From positions 54,720,094 through 54,784,093 of the forward strand of contig NC_068576.1 in assembly GCF_025698545.1 (NCBI RefSeq): a stretch of 64,000 bases of DNA, written 5' to 3'. The notes under the pieces were generated by a model that made no database searches, had not been told where the DNA came from, and saw only the letters and a program-made list of their open reading frames with translations. The DNA comes from Gossypium raimondii (lineage: Eukaryota > Streptophyta > Magnoliopsida > Malvales > Malvaceae). The position numbers and the translations under genes are program-made. Numbering within the stretch: the first letter of the stretch is position 1; each line of letters opens with the position of its first letter. Below are positions 1-11,213 of the stretch, in pieces.

Positions 1-583
1 GCTCACACGAAACCCAACTGGACCCTAGCTCTTCCTTTCACGTCTCCCAATGCACACTCACGCCGTTAACTTTGACGGTTCATCTCAGTCAACTAAATCA
101 CTATTTGAAGTGGAGGGTTGTTTTGACTTCCAAGTGGAGAAATATTATTTTAGAAATTAGACACTAAAACTATTGTAATCTTATTACGGGTTTTCAGACT
201 GTGTTAACGTTTGGGGGGGTGTGTCTGTGTCATGAGTGGGGGAGAGTGGAGTGAAGTGGGTTTTGTCTGTATTCCATAAGGGGTGCGAATGTTGGAAGCT
301 AAGGAAGCAAAGCAAAACGCATGGCTGAAAATAGCGGCACCGCTACACCATAATATCTGTCAACTTTTCTTTTATATATTAGCAACAAACACAACTGGTT
401 TTTGGCTTGAGATGCGTGAAGCGAAGAAAGAACAAAGGGGACTGATTTGCAGTTTCCTGTAACTTTTTTTTTTTTTTTTGGCTTGTTAAAAAGAGTGAAA
501 GTAGTAGGTTAGGGGGGAGTTTAAGGTTTGTCTTGTCTTGTTCTGTTTTTCTTTTTAGATGGGAAAGGTGACATTTTGAAGAC
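1..583 (+). promoter_or_regulatory. Upstream region and 5' UTR of the GRF gene
   Basis: No coding sequence is visible here. A TATA-like TATATAT lies at 373-379 and fits a transcription start near 400, which would give a 5' UTR of about 180 bases ending at the ATG at 584. The presumed UTR holds a run of T (464-478) and GT/CT-rich DNA, both common in plant leaders. The transcription start is inferred from the TATA position only. Confidence 0.45.
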
Positions 584-2226
584 ATGGATACCAGAAATAA
601 TGCTTTTGTAGGTACAGAGAAAGGGTTGGGAAGAACAGATGAGGGATGTGATGTTGGGTTAGGTTTGATGATGATGCAACAAGTTGAGGAGTCTTGTCCA
701 AATAAGAGTTTCATGGCAATGCTTCCTCCTCACAATCATAATCACCTTTCATCATCATCATCTTCTTCTTGTTATGTTGAAGGGTTTGATGGAGGAGCTA
801 GTGGTGGTGGGCCCCTTGTTTGTAACACAAGCAATCAGGAACCATGCAGGGGCGATATATACGATGTTGTCGGTGCTGCTTCTGCTTCTGTTTCTTCTGC
901 TGCTGCTGCAGTTGTGTTAAAGTCTCTGCACCATCACTCTTTTTCCGCTGACCCTCCTTTTCCCCACCATTCCTCTGGTAAAAAAAAAAACTCTTCTTTG
1001 TTCTTTCTTCGTCCATTTTTTTGTTCTTCTAATTCTGTTTTATGAAGTAATTAAAAAGAGTATAACTTAATGCATGGTGTTCAAAATTTAATGAAAGTAG
1101 GAGAAATGGCAGCAGCGCCTGTGAATGCTAGAGTTCCTTTCACAGCAGCTCAGTGGCAAGAGCTGGAAAGACAGACCATGATTTACAAGTACATGATGGC
1201 TTCTGTCCCTGTCCCTGCTGAACTCCTTATCCCCCTCACCAAAAACCCTTCAAATGGTAAATCTTTTTATTCTTTTTTCTTCTTCTTTGTTTAGCTTTTT
1301 CTTTGCATTAATCATATATTTTTGTTGATATAGTAGCGATAAAGGGTTCTTTGGAATTGGGGTTTTCGAGCAATAGCTCGGATCCGGAGCCATGGAGGTG
1401 CAGAAGAACAGATGGGAAGAAATGGAGGTGCTCGAGAGACGTGGCGCCTGACCAAAAATACTGTGAGCGTCACTCTCATAAGTGCCGTCCCCGTTCAAGA
1501 AAGCCTGTGGAATTGCCAAACCACTCCAATATCAACATCAACAACAATGATCACAAATCACAAACACTTCACAACATGGCATCTGATGGCACCACCAACC
1601 AACCTCATCAAAACCCACATTTTACAAACCACCACGACCCTCATTTCTTCACATCTTCATTTGATCAATCCAGGTAAGCTCTCAACATTTAATAAATGCA
1701 TGATGTGGATTTTGTTGTCTTATAATGTTTTGGCCCGTGAAGGTGCTTGGAATGGTTCATGAAAGGGGAAACCACCGTTCCTTTTGCTTCTAACCCCGAG
1801 TGGCAGCGGACAAATTATGGGGTCAGTTTACAAGCTCAGCATCATCTAAACGAGCAATTCACCCCCAGTTTAGCCTCTTTGGAAGGCTCCTTGAACCTAA
1901 ACCAAACACATTCACAAGAAACAAGAGCCTTCATCGATGCATGGTCAATAGCAGAAAGAGAAGTGGTTGAATTGGAAGGAATTGGGAGCTGCAAACGCCC
2001 TGTTTCTTCAAACGAGAAGCTACCACTGTCATCACTTACATTATCAATGTCGGGTGGTGGGAACGAAAACACTCAAGAAGAAGACGACGAGAACAGTCAT
2101 CACGAGATGCGTGGTACCTTGTCATGGATGGGTTCATCGCCTGGTGGACCACTGGCTGAAGCATTGTGCCTTGGCATCGCAACTAGTCAAACCACAAGTA
2201 CAAGTAGCTGTAGCAAGAGCACATGA
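584..2226 (+). CDS. GRF8: Growth-regulating factor, GRF7/GRF8 type (QLQ and WRC domains)
   Basis: Plant-specific transcription factor that promotes cell proliferation in leaves and other organs, working with GIF co-activators. Exons are 584-977, 1101-1256, 1334-1673 and 1743-2226, giving 457 residues in frame. The QLQ domain, which binds GIF proteins, is at about residues 144-180 ([13 protein letters not shown]...). The WRC domain at about 200-243 shows the zinc ligands C206, C216, C227 and H230 (CX9CX10CX2H) followed by a basic nuclear-localisation stretch. The C-terminus has the family motif [11 protein letters not shown] and a Ser/Thr-rich tail. From memory, the QLQ wording ([12 protein letters not shown]), the WRC block (PDQKYCERH) and the tail match Arabidopsis GRF8 better than GRF1-6. 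A miR396 target lies in the WRC-coding sequence. Intron 2 ends in a tandem TAGTAG acceptor, so exon 3 may start at 1334 or 1337. The family is certain and the GRF8 subtype likely. Confidence 0.95.
1491..1512 (+). promoter_or_regulatory. miR396 target site in GRF mRNA
   Basis: The sequence around TTCAAGAAAGCCTGTGGAA lies where the WRC domain ends and encodes the residues RSRKPVE. This is the conserved miR396 complementary site of plant GRF genes, where the microRNA directs mRNA cleavage and limits GRF dosage. The match is recognised from knowledge of the family. Cleavage itself is not shown by the sequence. Confidence 0.92.
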
Positions 2227-3941
2227 GACATGGTGGACGGCGGCTGGTTGGTAGCTAAAATTTTCTTCAACCTTGTGGATAAAAAAAAAAAAAAAACCTT
2301 TATTGCTATATTGGACGAAAGGGTTTTCTTTCTTTGAATGTTAGTGTTAAAATGATGGGGTTTTCATTTGGGTTTTTGGAGATAAGCCCAAAGGCCTAAG
2401 CTTTCTGGAATGGGTGAATACCCTTTGTTTCTTTTTCTTTTTGGTATCACATTTAGTAAGTAGAGTACTATTTCCATTAATTATCATCCATAAATGTTTT
2501 TCCTATGTCATGGGTGTCAGAATGAAAATTTGCTTCATGTTAACCTTTTCCTTAAGAAGAAGAAAAAGATAAACTTTTCATCAATCAAGTCATAAATCAA
2601 GTTGGCTAATTGGTGTTATTACTAGGATTGTACTCCTGTTAATAACCATTCCTTTTCCTACCATTCATCAATGTAATGTAATTGTTTATATATAAAATTT
2701 CTAAATCTAAATTCCATCTCTTTATTTAACCAAATAATTTGATTTTTGTATTTTATGTGAAATCGATCTAGTTGGTAATTACATCATATTTACTGTTAAA
2801 CTATCGAATTTCATATTTAACAGTATCATTCAATTAAAGTATCTATAAAGTTTAAAATCCGAATTTTGATAAATTAAAGGCGTTAACTTCTTTATTTTCA
2901 TAGAAGTGAAGGGTTAAATTCCAAGTTGATAAAGTCTTGACTTAATTGCAATTGTTACTATTGCAATAAATAGGAGGATGTAGATACGAATATATTTAAA
3001 CACATTTTTTTCTCTAAATTAATGTTGATACGAACGCACTTAAACCTTCTCCCTCGTTTTGAAAAAAAAAACTACTAATAATATTAAGTTGCATTTGTTG
3101 GCACCAAATCTCAAATTTAAATATGAAGAATCTCTTCCATCTCTCTCTAAAAAAAAACTAAAAATTTGGTAAAGGATAGTCATGGTTAGTGGATTCTTGG
3201 TTTTAATAGGAGGTTGGGAAGCTACATGAGGTATCCTAGACGGCTTGATTGTTGTCCATAACAAGAAATGAGAGAAAATATTAATTCGATCAGATAGTTT
3301 GAAGGTTTTTCAGTCTATTAAAAAAGTATTCTCAAGGCCTTATTATTCAACAATTATTAGACATATTCTGTAGATTTTGGTGAGAATGGTGCAATGAAAC
3401 TTTTATATGTTTCTAAGGAATAGAACACAAAAACTAATTGCATTGCAAAGTTAACTTTCGATAGAAATGAGGGTTTGAAACTGTTTGTAGAGAATCCGCT
3501 ATGTTTTAAATAATTTAATGTGATTATTGTGTTGGGATTTGTTTAACACAAAAAAAAACTAAAAATTTAATGCAGAATCTGATAATGATACAATATTAAA
3601 CTTTTTAAAAAAATTATGACTTAGTTTTTAATGATTTATCATCATTTAATTCATTAAAAAATTATCCAACCTTAAAAAGGGAAAAAAGGTAAACCTTTTC
3701 ATGAAAAGGATGGAAAGTTTTTCTCCACAAAAACAGGGTTTTTGCATTTGGGCTTATATGATTAGGTGTTGGGAACAGAAAACAAAGGCATACAACTATT
3801 GGGCCAAATCTCATCTCAGAGTCTGAGATCATAAATTTTGTTAAATTCCATACAAAACATACCACCTTTCTAAGCCCAAATGATGCATTTTCAGATAAAA
3901 ATAATGTACTAAGAATGAAAACCATACATGAATAATCTCCT
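2227..3941. other. Intergenic region between GRF and IQD genes
   Basis: The first few hundred bases are probably the GRF 3' UTR, including a run of A at 2280-2296. The rest is AT-rich with scattered stops in all frames. The part next to 3942 should be the 3' UTR of the minus-strand IQD gene. I see no gene, tRNA or clear repeat. Confidence 0.5.
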
Positions 3942-5860
3942 TCATCTCAACCACCTTAGATCAGTAGTGGAACATGGAGAAATTTCACCCCCAAAACTTT
4001 CAGTATAATAAGATGAGTAAAGTGATTCTTTCTCCATCCCATAATGACCCTCAAATGCACTCTTGAAACTAGGGCTTCTCAAATTCTGGCTAAGGCTACT
4101 ACACCCAATGCTAACAACATGATTTTCAGGTGCTGGATACGATAGTCTCTTCTTCACTAACGATCCACCTCGTTCTCTCTCTGGTGTCGATGGTCTTTGT
4201 CTCGGTGTACTCTGGGATCTTGCCTTAGCCTTCGCAGACTCTGTGGCTGCCATATAATTCGGCACCGTCGTGGCAGCTCCATTTACATACCGAGACATTC
4301 CGTTTGTGGTGCAATACGTGGAAGCTAAGCTAGGTGTGTTTGCTGCAGAGGTGTAGTATTTCTCTTCTTTCAAGCACCGAGGGCTAGCTGAACGTACTTG
4401 CAAAGGCTTTGTCTTGCAAGGAGAAGGTGTGGGTGGGAATTGGTTCAGAGACAAACTATGACGTCTTCTGATTGTTGGTGAAGAGTAGGATTGTAGCTTG
4501 TAACTATCTATTTCCACTGTTTTTATGGAGTCTCTTTTATCAGTTGATACCCGGTTGTTGTTATCCAATTGCTTTGTAGCCATCCACCGGTCAAGCCATT
4601 TTGTTCTTTCTTCAACCTCCTTTTCATCTTCAGCTGATGGGTTTCTTCTAGATCTCCATATCTTCAACATGTGTTTAAAATTATTAGTTCATAATTAAAC
4701 ATGCACTGGTACCAACATGAAATAGTAATAATAATTAAAAAAAGAACCTGGTTAGAGAAAGCATAAGCAAGTGCCTTTTCACGTTTCAATGCAGCTTCCT
4801 TCTTGGTTAGCAACAATGCTTCGATCTCTTCACTAGTTTGTGGTCTATCGTCCCATTCATCTGTTGTACAGCTCATGTCTCGGGACTGAGCATAAAATAA
4901 AACCATACACCAATAAATAAAAAAGAGAAAAAAAAAAGTTGATTAAGACTTACTTACAGCTACTTACCATGGACTTCCTCCTACGAATATCTTGAAGATA
5001 TCTAGTCTCCCACAATGCATTGGTTTCATCAAACATAGACTTTCTTCTGTACCCTTCATGTGAAAGCCTTGCACGTTGTTGATCTAGCACTCGGTCTTGT
5101 ACTCTAACCAAAGATTGCATGCATTTTAGTGCCAACTTTGCTTGCCTTCTGACATTGTGTCCTCTCACTAATGCTTGAAGCTTCACTAACCCTTTCAGTG
5201 CACGCAATGCTCTCCTTGCCTTAACAATCACAAAAAGGTTGTTAGATTGAGACCCGACAGTTTGTAGCAGATAATGACTAGTTTAATGATTAACTTCACT
5301 TACTAGGTAACCTCTGAAAGCTGTTTGAATGACAATAGCAGCATAGTGATAGTGTTCTCTAACATTGGCATAATTGGAAGGTCTAGAACTAAGCCTAACG
5401 ATCTCAACAGCCGCTTGTGCTGTTGCCACAGCAGCTTCAGCTGCTGCAACGGCAATTGCGTGCCGTTGTTCTGCAAAATCCAATGCTGTTTCTGCTGCAT
5501 TGTTCGCAGGTGGTGTAGCAGTACTTGTCGATGTTGTTGGTGTTGGTATCTTTGCTTCACACTGTTGGACATGATTGATATTACTACTACCCCTTCTAAA
5601 CAGCCATCTTCTTTTCTCCCTCTTCTGCACAACCCCAAAAAAAGCCATGCACCCACCACCAACTCAATTAAATAAATTATACTACAAAAAATAAATGCAA
5701 GAGAATGATGAAGTTGTTAATTACTATATACTACCTTTTCATCCTCTTCCTGATGCCCACATTCTTCTCTCCTGCTACTCTTTTTCTCATAATCTTTACC
5801 TGGAGACCTAAAGGCCTTTTTCACCATTGACAACCAAGAGGTAGCAGTGTTCTTTCCCAT
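3942..5860 (-). CDS. IQ67-domain calmodulin-binding protein (IQD16/17/18-like)
   Basis: IQD proteins bind calmodulin and act as scaffolds at microtubules, the plasma membrane or the nucleus. They affect cell shape and wall deposition. Exons on the minus strand are 5860-5735, 5624-5304, 5219-4968, 4885-4748 and 4661-3942. All junctions are phase 0 and give 518 residues. The start [20 protein letters not shown] is the usual basic IQD N-terminus. The IQ67 region at about 135-205 begins with [19 protein letters not shown] and continues with the [11 protein letters not shown] segment, holding spaced IQ motifs and hydrophobic anchors. The protein is basic, and a DUF4005 block lies at about 413-457 ([20 protein letters not shown]). 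The splice inside GYL|ARR is the conserved intron position of the family. Domain order, length and the C-terminal block suggest the IQD16-18 subgroup, with the exact orthologue unsettled. Confidence 0.93.
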
Positions 5861-7329
5861 GGTCAGGTCCAAGAAGAAGGAGAAAATGAAAGGGGATAGA
5901 TAATTAAGAAGATGGGTATTTGTCCCAATCGATTCCTTCACAAATCATGAATATATTAAGTAAAGGAGAAAGCAAGAGAGAGAAAAAGAAGAGAAGATGA
6001 TATTCATTTGTTGCAGAATCTAACAAGGTGGTACGACCTCCAATATATCTGCTAAGCGGTAGGTGTTTTCTAGTGGCATTGGGAGGGAAAAAAAAAAGAA
6101 CTGATGAGGGTGGGGGGGAAAGTGTCAGACACTTTTGTCACAAATAACACTGTAAAATACTATCATATTATATGATAGAAGATGACATGAGAAAGGAGAG
6201 ACTGGAGTGTTTTAATGTTGTTTTTGTTACATAAGAATCCAAAGTCACTTTGAAAATTGTTAAACCCTTTTCGATTGATGGGAGAGTGTGTGTGTATATT
6301 ATTTGGGTTTCAAAAACCGAACTGACCAAATCTCATTGGCTTCACGTGTTTATCAGCAGCAAAAAAGACCAGTGATTCATTAGAAAAGATCAAGTGTTTT
6401 TTTGTTTGTTTTTTTTAATGTATAAAAATTCCTCGAAGACCACCAAAAAAACCACCCTTTGAAGTACCAACTTGAACAAAGGAAATCCCCTCTTTGAATG
6501 AGTTGGCTTCATTTCCATGGTGGACTGGTCAAACTTGGATTTTCTTGTCTAGTTTCCCGAATCGTTTCTTGTCTGAAAATACAAGTGTAAAAGGAAAGGA
6601 CAAACTAATGAATTTTTTTTTTTTTTTGATTGGGGGTATTTTGTCTGGCCATGCATGAAAGAGTAAACTCATAATTGACGTTGGAGATTTTATGAAAGTT
6701 AAAAAAAAGTTGGTAATTTCCACGAGTAATTTTGTTCGCTTGTTTTTAAGAAGAAGAGGAAGGGGGGCCATGGTTTGTGATTAAAGGCTGTGGGTGGTGC
6801 AGTTGGGTGAGGTCTAGTCTCAAATCTAAAGTCCCCACTTGATATTTGTTTTGGCGGTGTCCTTAAATGTACTTAGAGTTGATGAGTTGAGTCACAATTA
6901 TTGTCACATGCTTCGCTCAACTCCCGGGAATGGCAGTCAGGACAGCACTCATTTAGATGGGGGAGGCATTAAATCCTTCAATTTTTATATTCTATTTGGA
7001 GTAACGGTTAAATTGATAGTGGACGAATTCCCATATTATCAAAATTATCCTTCTTCAACCAATTATTTGTACTAATATTATATAAATCTATTTATATATT
7101 TTTGTTGTTATATCATGAATTTGGTTGATTGGATTTGAATTTAATTAAAACTAAAAAAAAAGTTAATTTTAAAATTTCCATGTACTGTCACTTTAAAAAA
7201 TATTTATTTCCTTTTTAAAGATATTAATTATTTCAAAATCCATGACTCTTATTCTCAATAATGTCATTTATAAAGTTCGAAAATATAATGTAATTTACTA
7301 TTACACCAAACGCTTGTTAGTAAATGTAT
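5861..7329. other. Upstream region of IQD gene; no gene seen
   Basis: This should hold the 5' UTR and promoter of the minus-strand IQD gene. Purine-rich stretches at about 5955-6000 would read as a CT-rich leader on the minus strand. The remainder is AT-rich, and short open frames here look random. I could not place a convincing TATA box. Confidence 0.4.
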
Positions 7330-7334
7330 AGAAT
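7330..7334 (+). repeat. Target-site duplication AGAAT, left copy
   Basis: The five bases directly before the TG of the solo LTR match those directly after its final CA (9833-9837) exactly. A 5-bp duplication is the usual result of LTR-retrotransposon integration. Confidence 0.85.
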
Positions 7335-7564
7335 TGTAACACCCTTAACTCGTATTCGTTGCCGAAACAAGATTATGGGGCATTACCGAAATACACAGAT
7401 TAAATACAAACATTTCATATTATTTAACATTCATGCCAGTTAGTATTCATAAAGTCCCTTATATGAGCCTATGAGGCCCAAAACATACATTAGAAACAAG
7501 TCGAAACTAAACCGGGTACTCAGAATTTTTCGCGAATTTTAAAATTTTTTTCTAGTTACAAGAG

Positions 7565-7890
7565 ACACACGTCAGTGTGGTCAGGCCGTGTGAGCCACAC
7601 GGCCATGTGACACGCCTGTGTCCCAGGGCGTGTGGGCATTCGAAATAGGGCACACGGTCGTGTCCCAGCCCATGTAACTCTCTGACTTGGGTCACATGAC
7701 CAAGTCACACGCCCGTGTGTAAGTGCAGGGTTCACATGGCCAAGCCACACGCCCATGTGCTAGGCCGTGTGATCAATTCTGAGCATTCTGTTTTGAATTT
7801 TTTTAAGATGCATGGGGACACATGGCCAAAACACAGCTAGGCTGTGTGTCACACACGGCTGAGACACACGCCCGTGTCTCTGCCCATGTG
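7565..7890. repeat. GC-rich palindromic word cluster inside the LTR
   Basis: Short words such as CACACGGCC, CACACGCCCGTGTG, GGCCGTGTG and their reverse complements recur about a dozen times in 325 bases, within an otherwise AT-rich LTR. Because each word is close to its own reverse complement, the block could form hairpins. I associate such blocks with cotton gypsy LTRs. Its function is unknown. Confidence 0.75.
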
Positions 7891-8412
7891 GACGAAATAA
7901 GGCCATTTCCAAGCCATATTTCTCACCCATTTGGTCTTCCACCTACACTACCATTTTAACACATTCAAAAGTCAGTCCAAAACATTTAAACTAACCAAAA
8001 ATCAAGTTATAAACATGTTATATATCCTCATTTCTCATCATTCAAATTTACCATATTAATGAAAACATCTATTTGCTTACTTATACCAACCATACTATCT
8101 CATCTCATACATCAATATGCATATAACTTATCCATCACTCAACCACATCAAACACAACAAACAAGAAGAAGCCACATATATATATTTAACAAAAGTATGT
8201 CCAACTCAAACCATTCCAAAGGCTATTTATAACCAAAACACATATTTGCCATCAATGGCCTAATTGAACCTATACACCGAAATGAATCGAAGGATAGTAT
8301 GATGATGCTTCGACCAGCTTCCAACCACTTCGAGCTTCCGAATTACTATAAAACAGGAAAAATAATACAGGGTAAGCATATTATGTCATATTATGCTTAG
8401 TAAGTTCGTATA

Positions 8413-8665
8413 ACGGGAAATTAACTTACTAATCATTTAAATTAAAAGGAAGCTCACGAAGAGCCATATATCGGGACGCTCATAAGAGTTGTGGTGTGTT
8501 TACAACACATGCAAAATCACAACCAATCGGGATGCTCCGAAGAGCTATTGGCGGGAAGCTCGCAATAACCATATAACGGGAAGCTCAAGAGGGCTAATAA
8601 TGGGACGCTCGTTTGAGCTATGGTGTGTCTGCAACATATGCAGGACCACAACCAATACGGGAAAT
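8413..8665. repeat. Degenerate tandem repeat inside the LTR
   Basis: Units built on CGGGAAGCTC or CGGGACGCTC followed by an AGAGC or AGAG word repeat at roughly 25-40 base spacing (for example near 8448, 8473, 8529, 8550, 8578 and 8604). A longer unit containing GGTGTGT.TACAACA.ATGCA occurs twice (near 8492 and 8622). This looks like a diverged short tandem array within the LTR. Confidence 0.65.
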
Positions 8666-9832
8666 CTTGTATCCATCGAATTTCATCTATTCAAACGGAA
8701 ATTGACATTTATCAAGCTTGTCGAATATGTAATCAATTTCATATAAATAGCAATTACACAATTCACATATATAATATTCAATTCAAACATATAAATATAA
8801 ACAATTTAATTACACGAACTTACCTTGACAATTGTTCGTGTACGTAAAATCTACTAATCCGACACTTTTTCTTTTCCACGATCTAACTTCTTATTTGAGT
8901 TATCCATATCTATACGAATGAATCTAACATCAATTTAATACAATTCATATTCAATTCAATCCAATTCACATCTTAGGAAAAATTACTATTTTGCCCCTAT
9001 ACTTTTGATTAATTACAATTTCATCTCTAGGCTCGGAAAATAAAATTCATGCAATTTAATCCTTATTCCAAGCCTAGACAATTTTTACATGCAACATTTG
9101 TAGCCCATGAAATTCATAAAATTCATAAATTTTATAACTTTCCAATTTAGTCCCTAAATCACAATTTCATCAAAATTAACTTTACAAAAGTTGTTTATCT
9201 ATCAACAACCTTTCATTTTCTACCATAAATTTCATAATTCATGCATATTCATCCATGGAAAAACCCTAGTACTTTGATAACTTTGCAAATTAATCCCCGA
9301 GATAGCTACATTAAGCTATTACGATCTCGGAAACATAAAAATTACTAAAAACGGGACAAGATTACTTACCCAATTAAGCCAAGTAAGCTTGCTTGAGTTC
9401 TTCCCTCTTAGCTAGGGTTTCCATAAAAAAAATTTGGGGAAGATGATATTTTCATTATTTAATTACTTATCATCTTTTATTATTTTTACTTTCCAATTTA
9501 GTCATTTTCTTTTCTTAAATTTCTATGGATGAATCATCATACTTATCTACTAACTCTTCTTAATGGTCTATTTTCCATATAAGGACCTCAAATTTTGAAT
9601 TCCATAGCTATTTGATACTTATAGCTACTAGAACTCAACTTCTACATTTTATGCAATTTGTTCATTTTTATCAATTAAACATGTAATCGGTAAAATTTTC
9701 TTAACAAAATTTTCATACGACTTTCTTATCATAATGCAGACCATGCGATAATATTAAAATAATTTTCCTTCCGAACTCGAATTTGTGGTCTTGAAACTAC
9801 TGTTCTGATTTCACTGAAAACGAGCTATTACA

Positions 9833-9837
9833 AGAAT
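9833..9837 (+). repeat. Target-site duplication AGAAT, right copy
   Basis: Identical to 7330-7334. It marks the right edge of the solo LTR and shows that the insertion has kept both boundaries. Confidence 0.85.
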
Positions 9838-10712
9838 ATAAATTTTTATAAAAATATTAGTTTTAGTTTAGCGTTGGAGACGTAAAGTAAGGTAATCAGC
9901 ATTGCATCGATGGATGCACCGTTTTTCTACTAAAATTGGTGCATATTAGTATTGATCTATTTTGGTGTACTGTTTCAAATTTAATGATATTTTTAAAAAA
10001 AAAATTTATTTAATACATGTAGATGAGAGTATTTACAAACATCAATTGAATGATATTAAATAATATTTAAATATAAAATATTCATGCATAAGCTGATCCA
10101 GAATGTTCTAATAAAAAGTTTTTATCATTTATTACCATTTCGGTTAAAAGTTATAAATTTATAATTTTTAATATTATTCATGCACCAATTGTGCATAATG
10201 TTTTGATCGATGCAACTGACATTGGGTGGAACAAGCCAATGCAATTAGTACGAACCGAAATTTTAACTGGTGCAAAAAAAAAAAAGGTTGGTTTCAATGC
10301 TTTATTGCTAAAATAGGGCACACTAACTGGAACCGATATGGAACCAACTATAATAATAAGATTAAAGCTCATTTGAAGTCCATATACACTAAAACTAAAG
10401 CGTATCGATGGTTTCGGCCTTTAGCCTATTAAAATGACCCACTCACTCAACTCATCACAAATCTTGAGAAATTCTAAGGCTGTAATGATAAAATACATTA
10501 TACTTTTAAGATAAAAAATTGAATTTAAATTTTAGAAAATATTATTGAGAGAAATAATCACGAACCTCATAATGATTAATTTATATAGATTAAAATCATA
10601 TATGAAATCTTTCTATCACTCCATATGTTGTTTAGGTAAATTGAGCTTAGAGTTTTAAGTAATTAATGAAAATAACGTCTATCTTTAAAAGATTATACAT
10701 TTATATATATTT

Positions 10713-11213
10713 GGGTTAATATGTAAATTTGTCACTATAAGTAAAAATTGAGATTTATCACCATATTTCATTTTGATTGGTATTTGTTATTCGATTTTAA
10801 TTTAAAATAATAAAAACAATAAGTTAATTAATATACTATTAAAGTTAAGCAAAACTGCTTAACTTATTTTTATGATATATGTATTTATATTTTCCATGTT
10901 TTTATTTCATTGAATAGAAATTCTAATTCATTTTATTAAAATTTAATATTATAAGTAAATTTATTGTTAACCATTAAAATAAAATATTTAAAATAATTCT
11001 TTTATTAAATTATATTTTTAAATCATCAAAATTAATATTGAGTGGTAAAAATCAAAGTTGATGGTAAATTTTAATAAAATTCAAAGACTTATAGTAAATT
11101 TCTTTCACGTGAGAGTTGAATGGTAAATCTACTCATATTTTTTAAAATATTAATGAAAACAACAAATTTCAATATTCACCTATAGTATGATGGTAAATTT
11201 ACACTTTTAACCC
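10713..11213. mobile_element. Inverted-repeat element with GGGTTAA ends (MITE, probably Mutator-like)
   Basis: The left end GGGTTAATATGTAAATTTG and the right end, read in reverse complement as GGGTTAAAAGTGTAAATTTA, are clearly related. The similarity continues inward for tens of bases. The flanking 9-mers TATATATTT (left) and TGTGTATTT (right) agree at 7 of 9 positions, which suggests a decayed 9-bp target duplication. There is no coding capacity. Confidence 0.65.

Larger units (their letters stand above)
7335..9832. mobile_element. Solo LTR of a long-LTR retrotransposon
   Basis: The element begins TGTAACACCC and ends GCTATTACA, so it has the canonical TG...CA ends. It is flanked by an identical 5-bp duplication AGAAT (7330-7334 and 9833-9837). 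Its length is 2498 bases. There is no gag-pol coding sequence, primer-binding site or second LTR, so this is a solo LTR left by recombination between the two LTRs of an inserted element. Size, ends and internal CACACGG/CCGTGTG words fit Ty3/gypsy-type LTRs that I recall from cotton. That family assignment is inference. Confidence 0.88.

Noticed and set aside
3040-3264. Minus-strand frame of 74 codons between GRF and IQD
   Set aside because: Low-complexity and AT-rich, with no domain and no splice context.
5325-5675. Plus-strand open frame rich in Cys and Ser
   Set aside because: It is the antisense of IQD exon 2, whose reading frame and splice sites are clear.
7565-7890. CRISPR-like array of short repeats
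   Set aside because: The words are not evenly spaced, have no unique spacers of constant length, and lie in a plant retrotransposon LTR.
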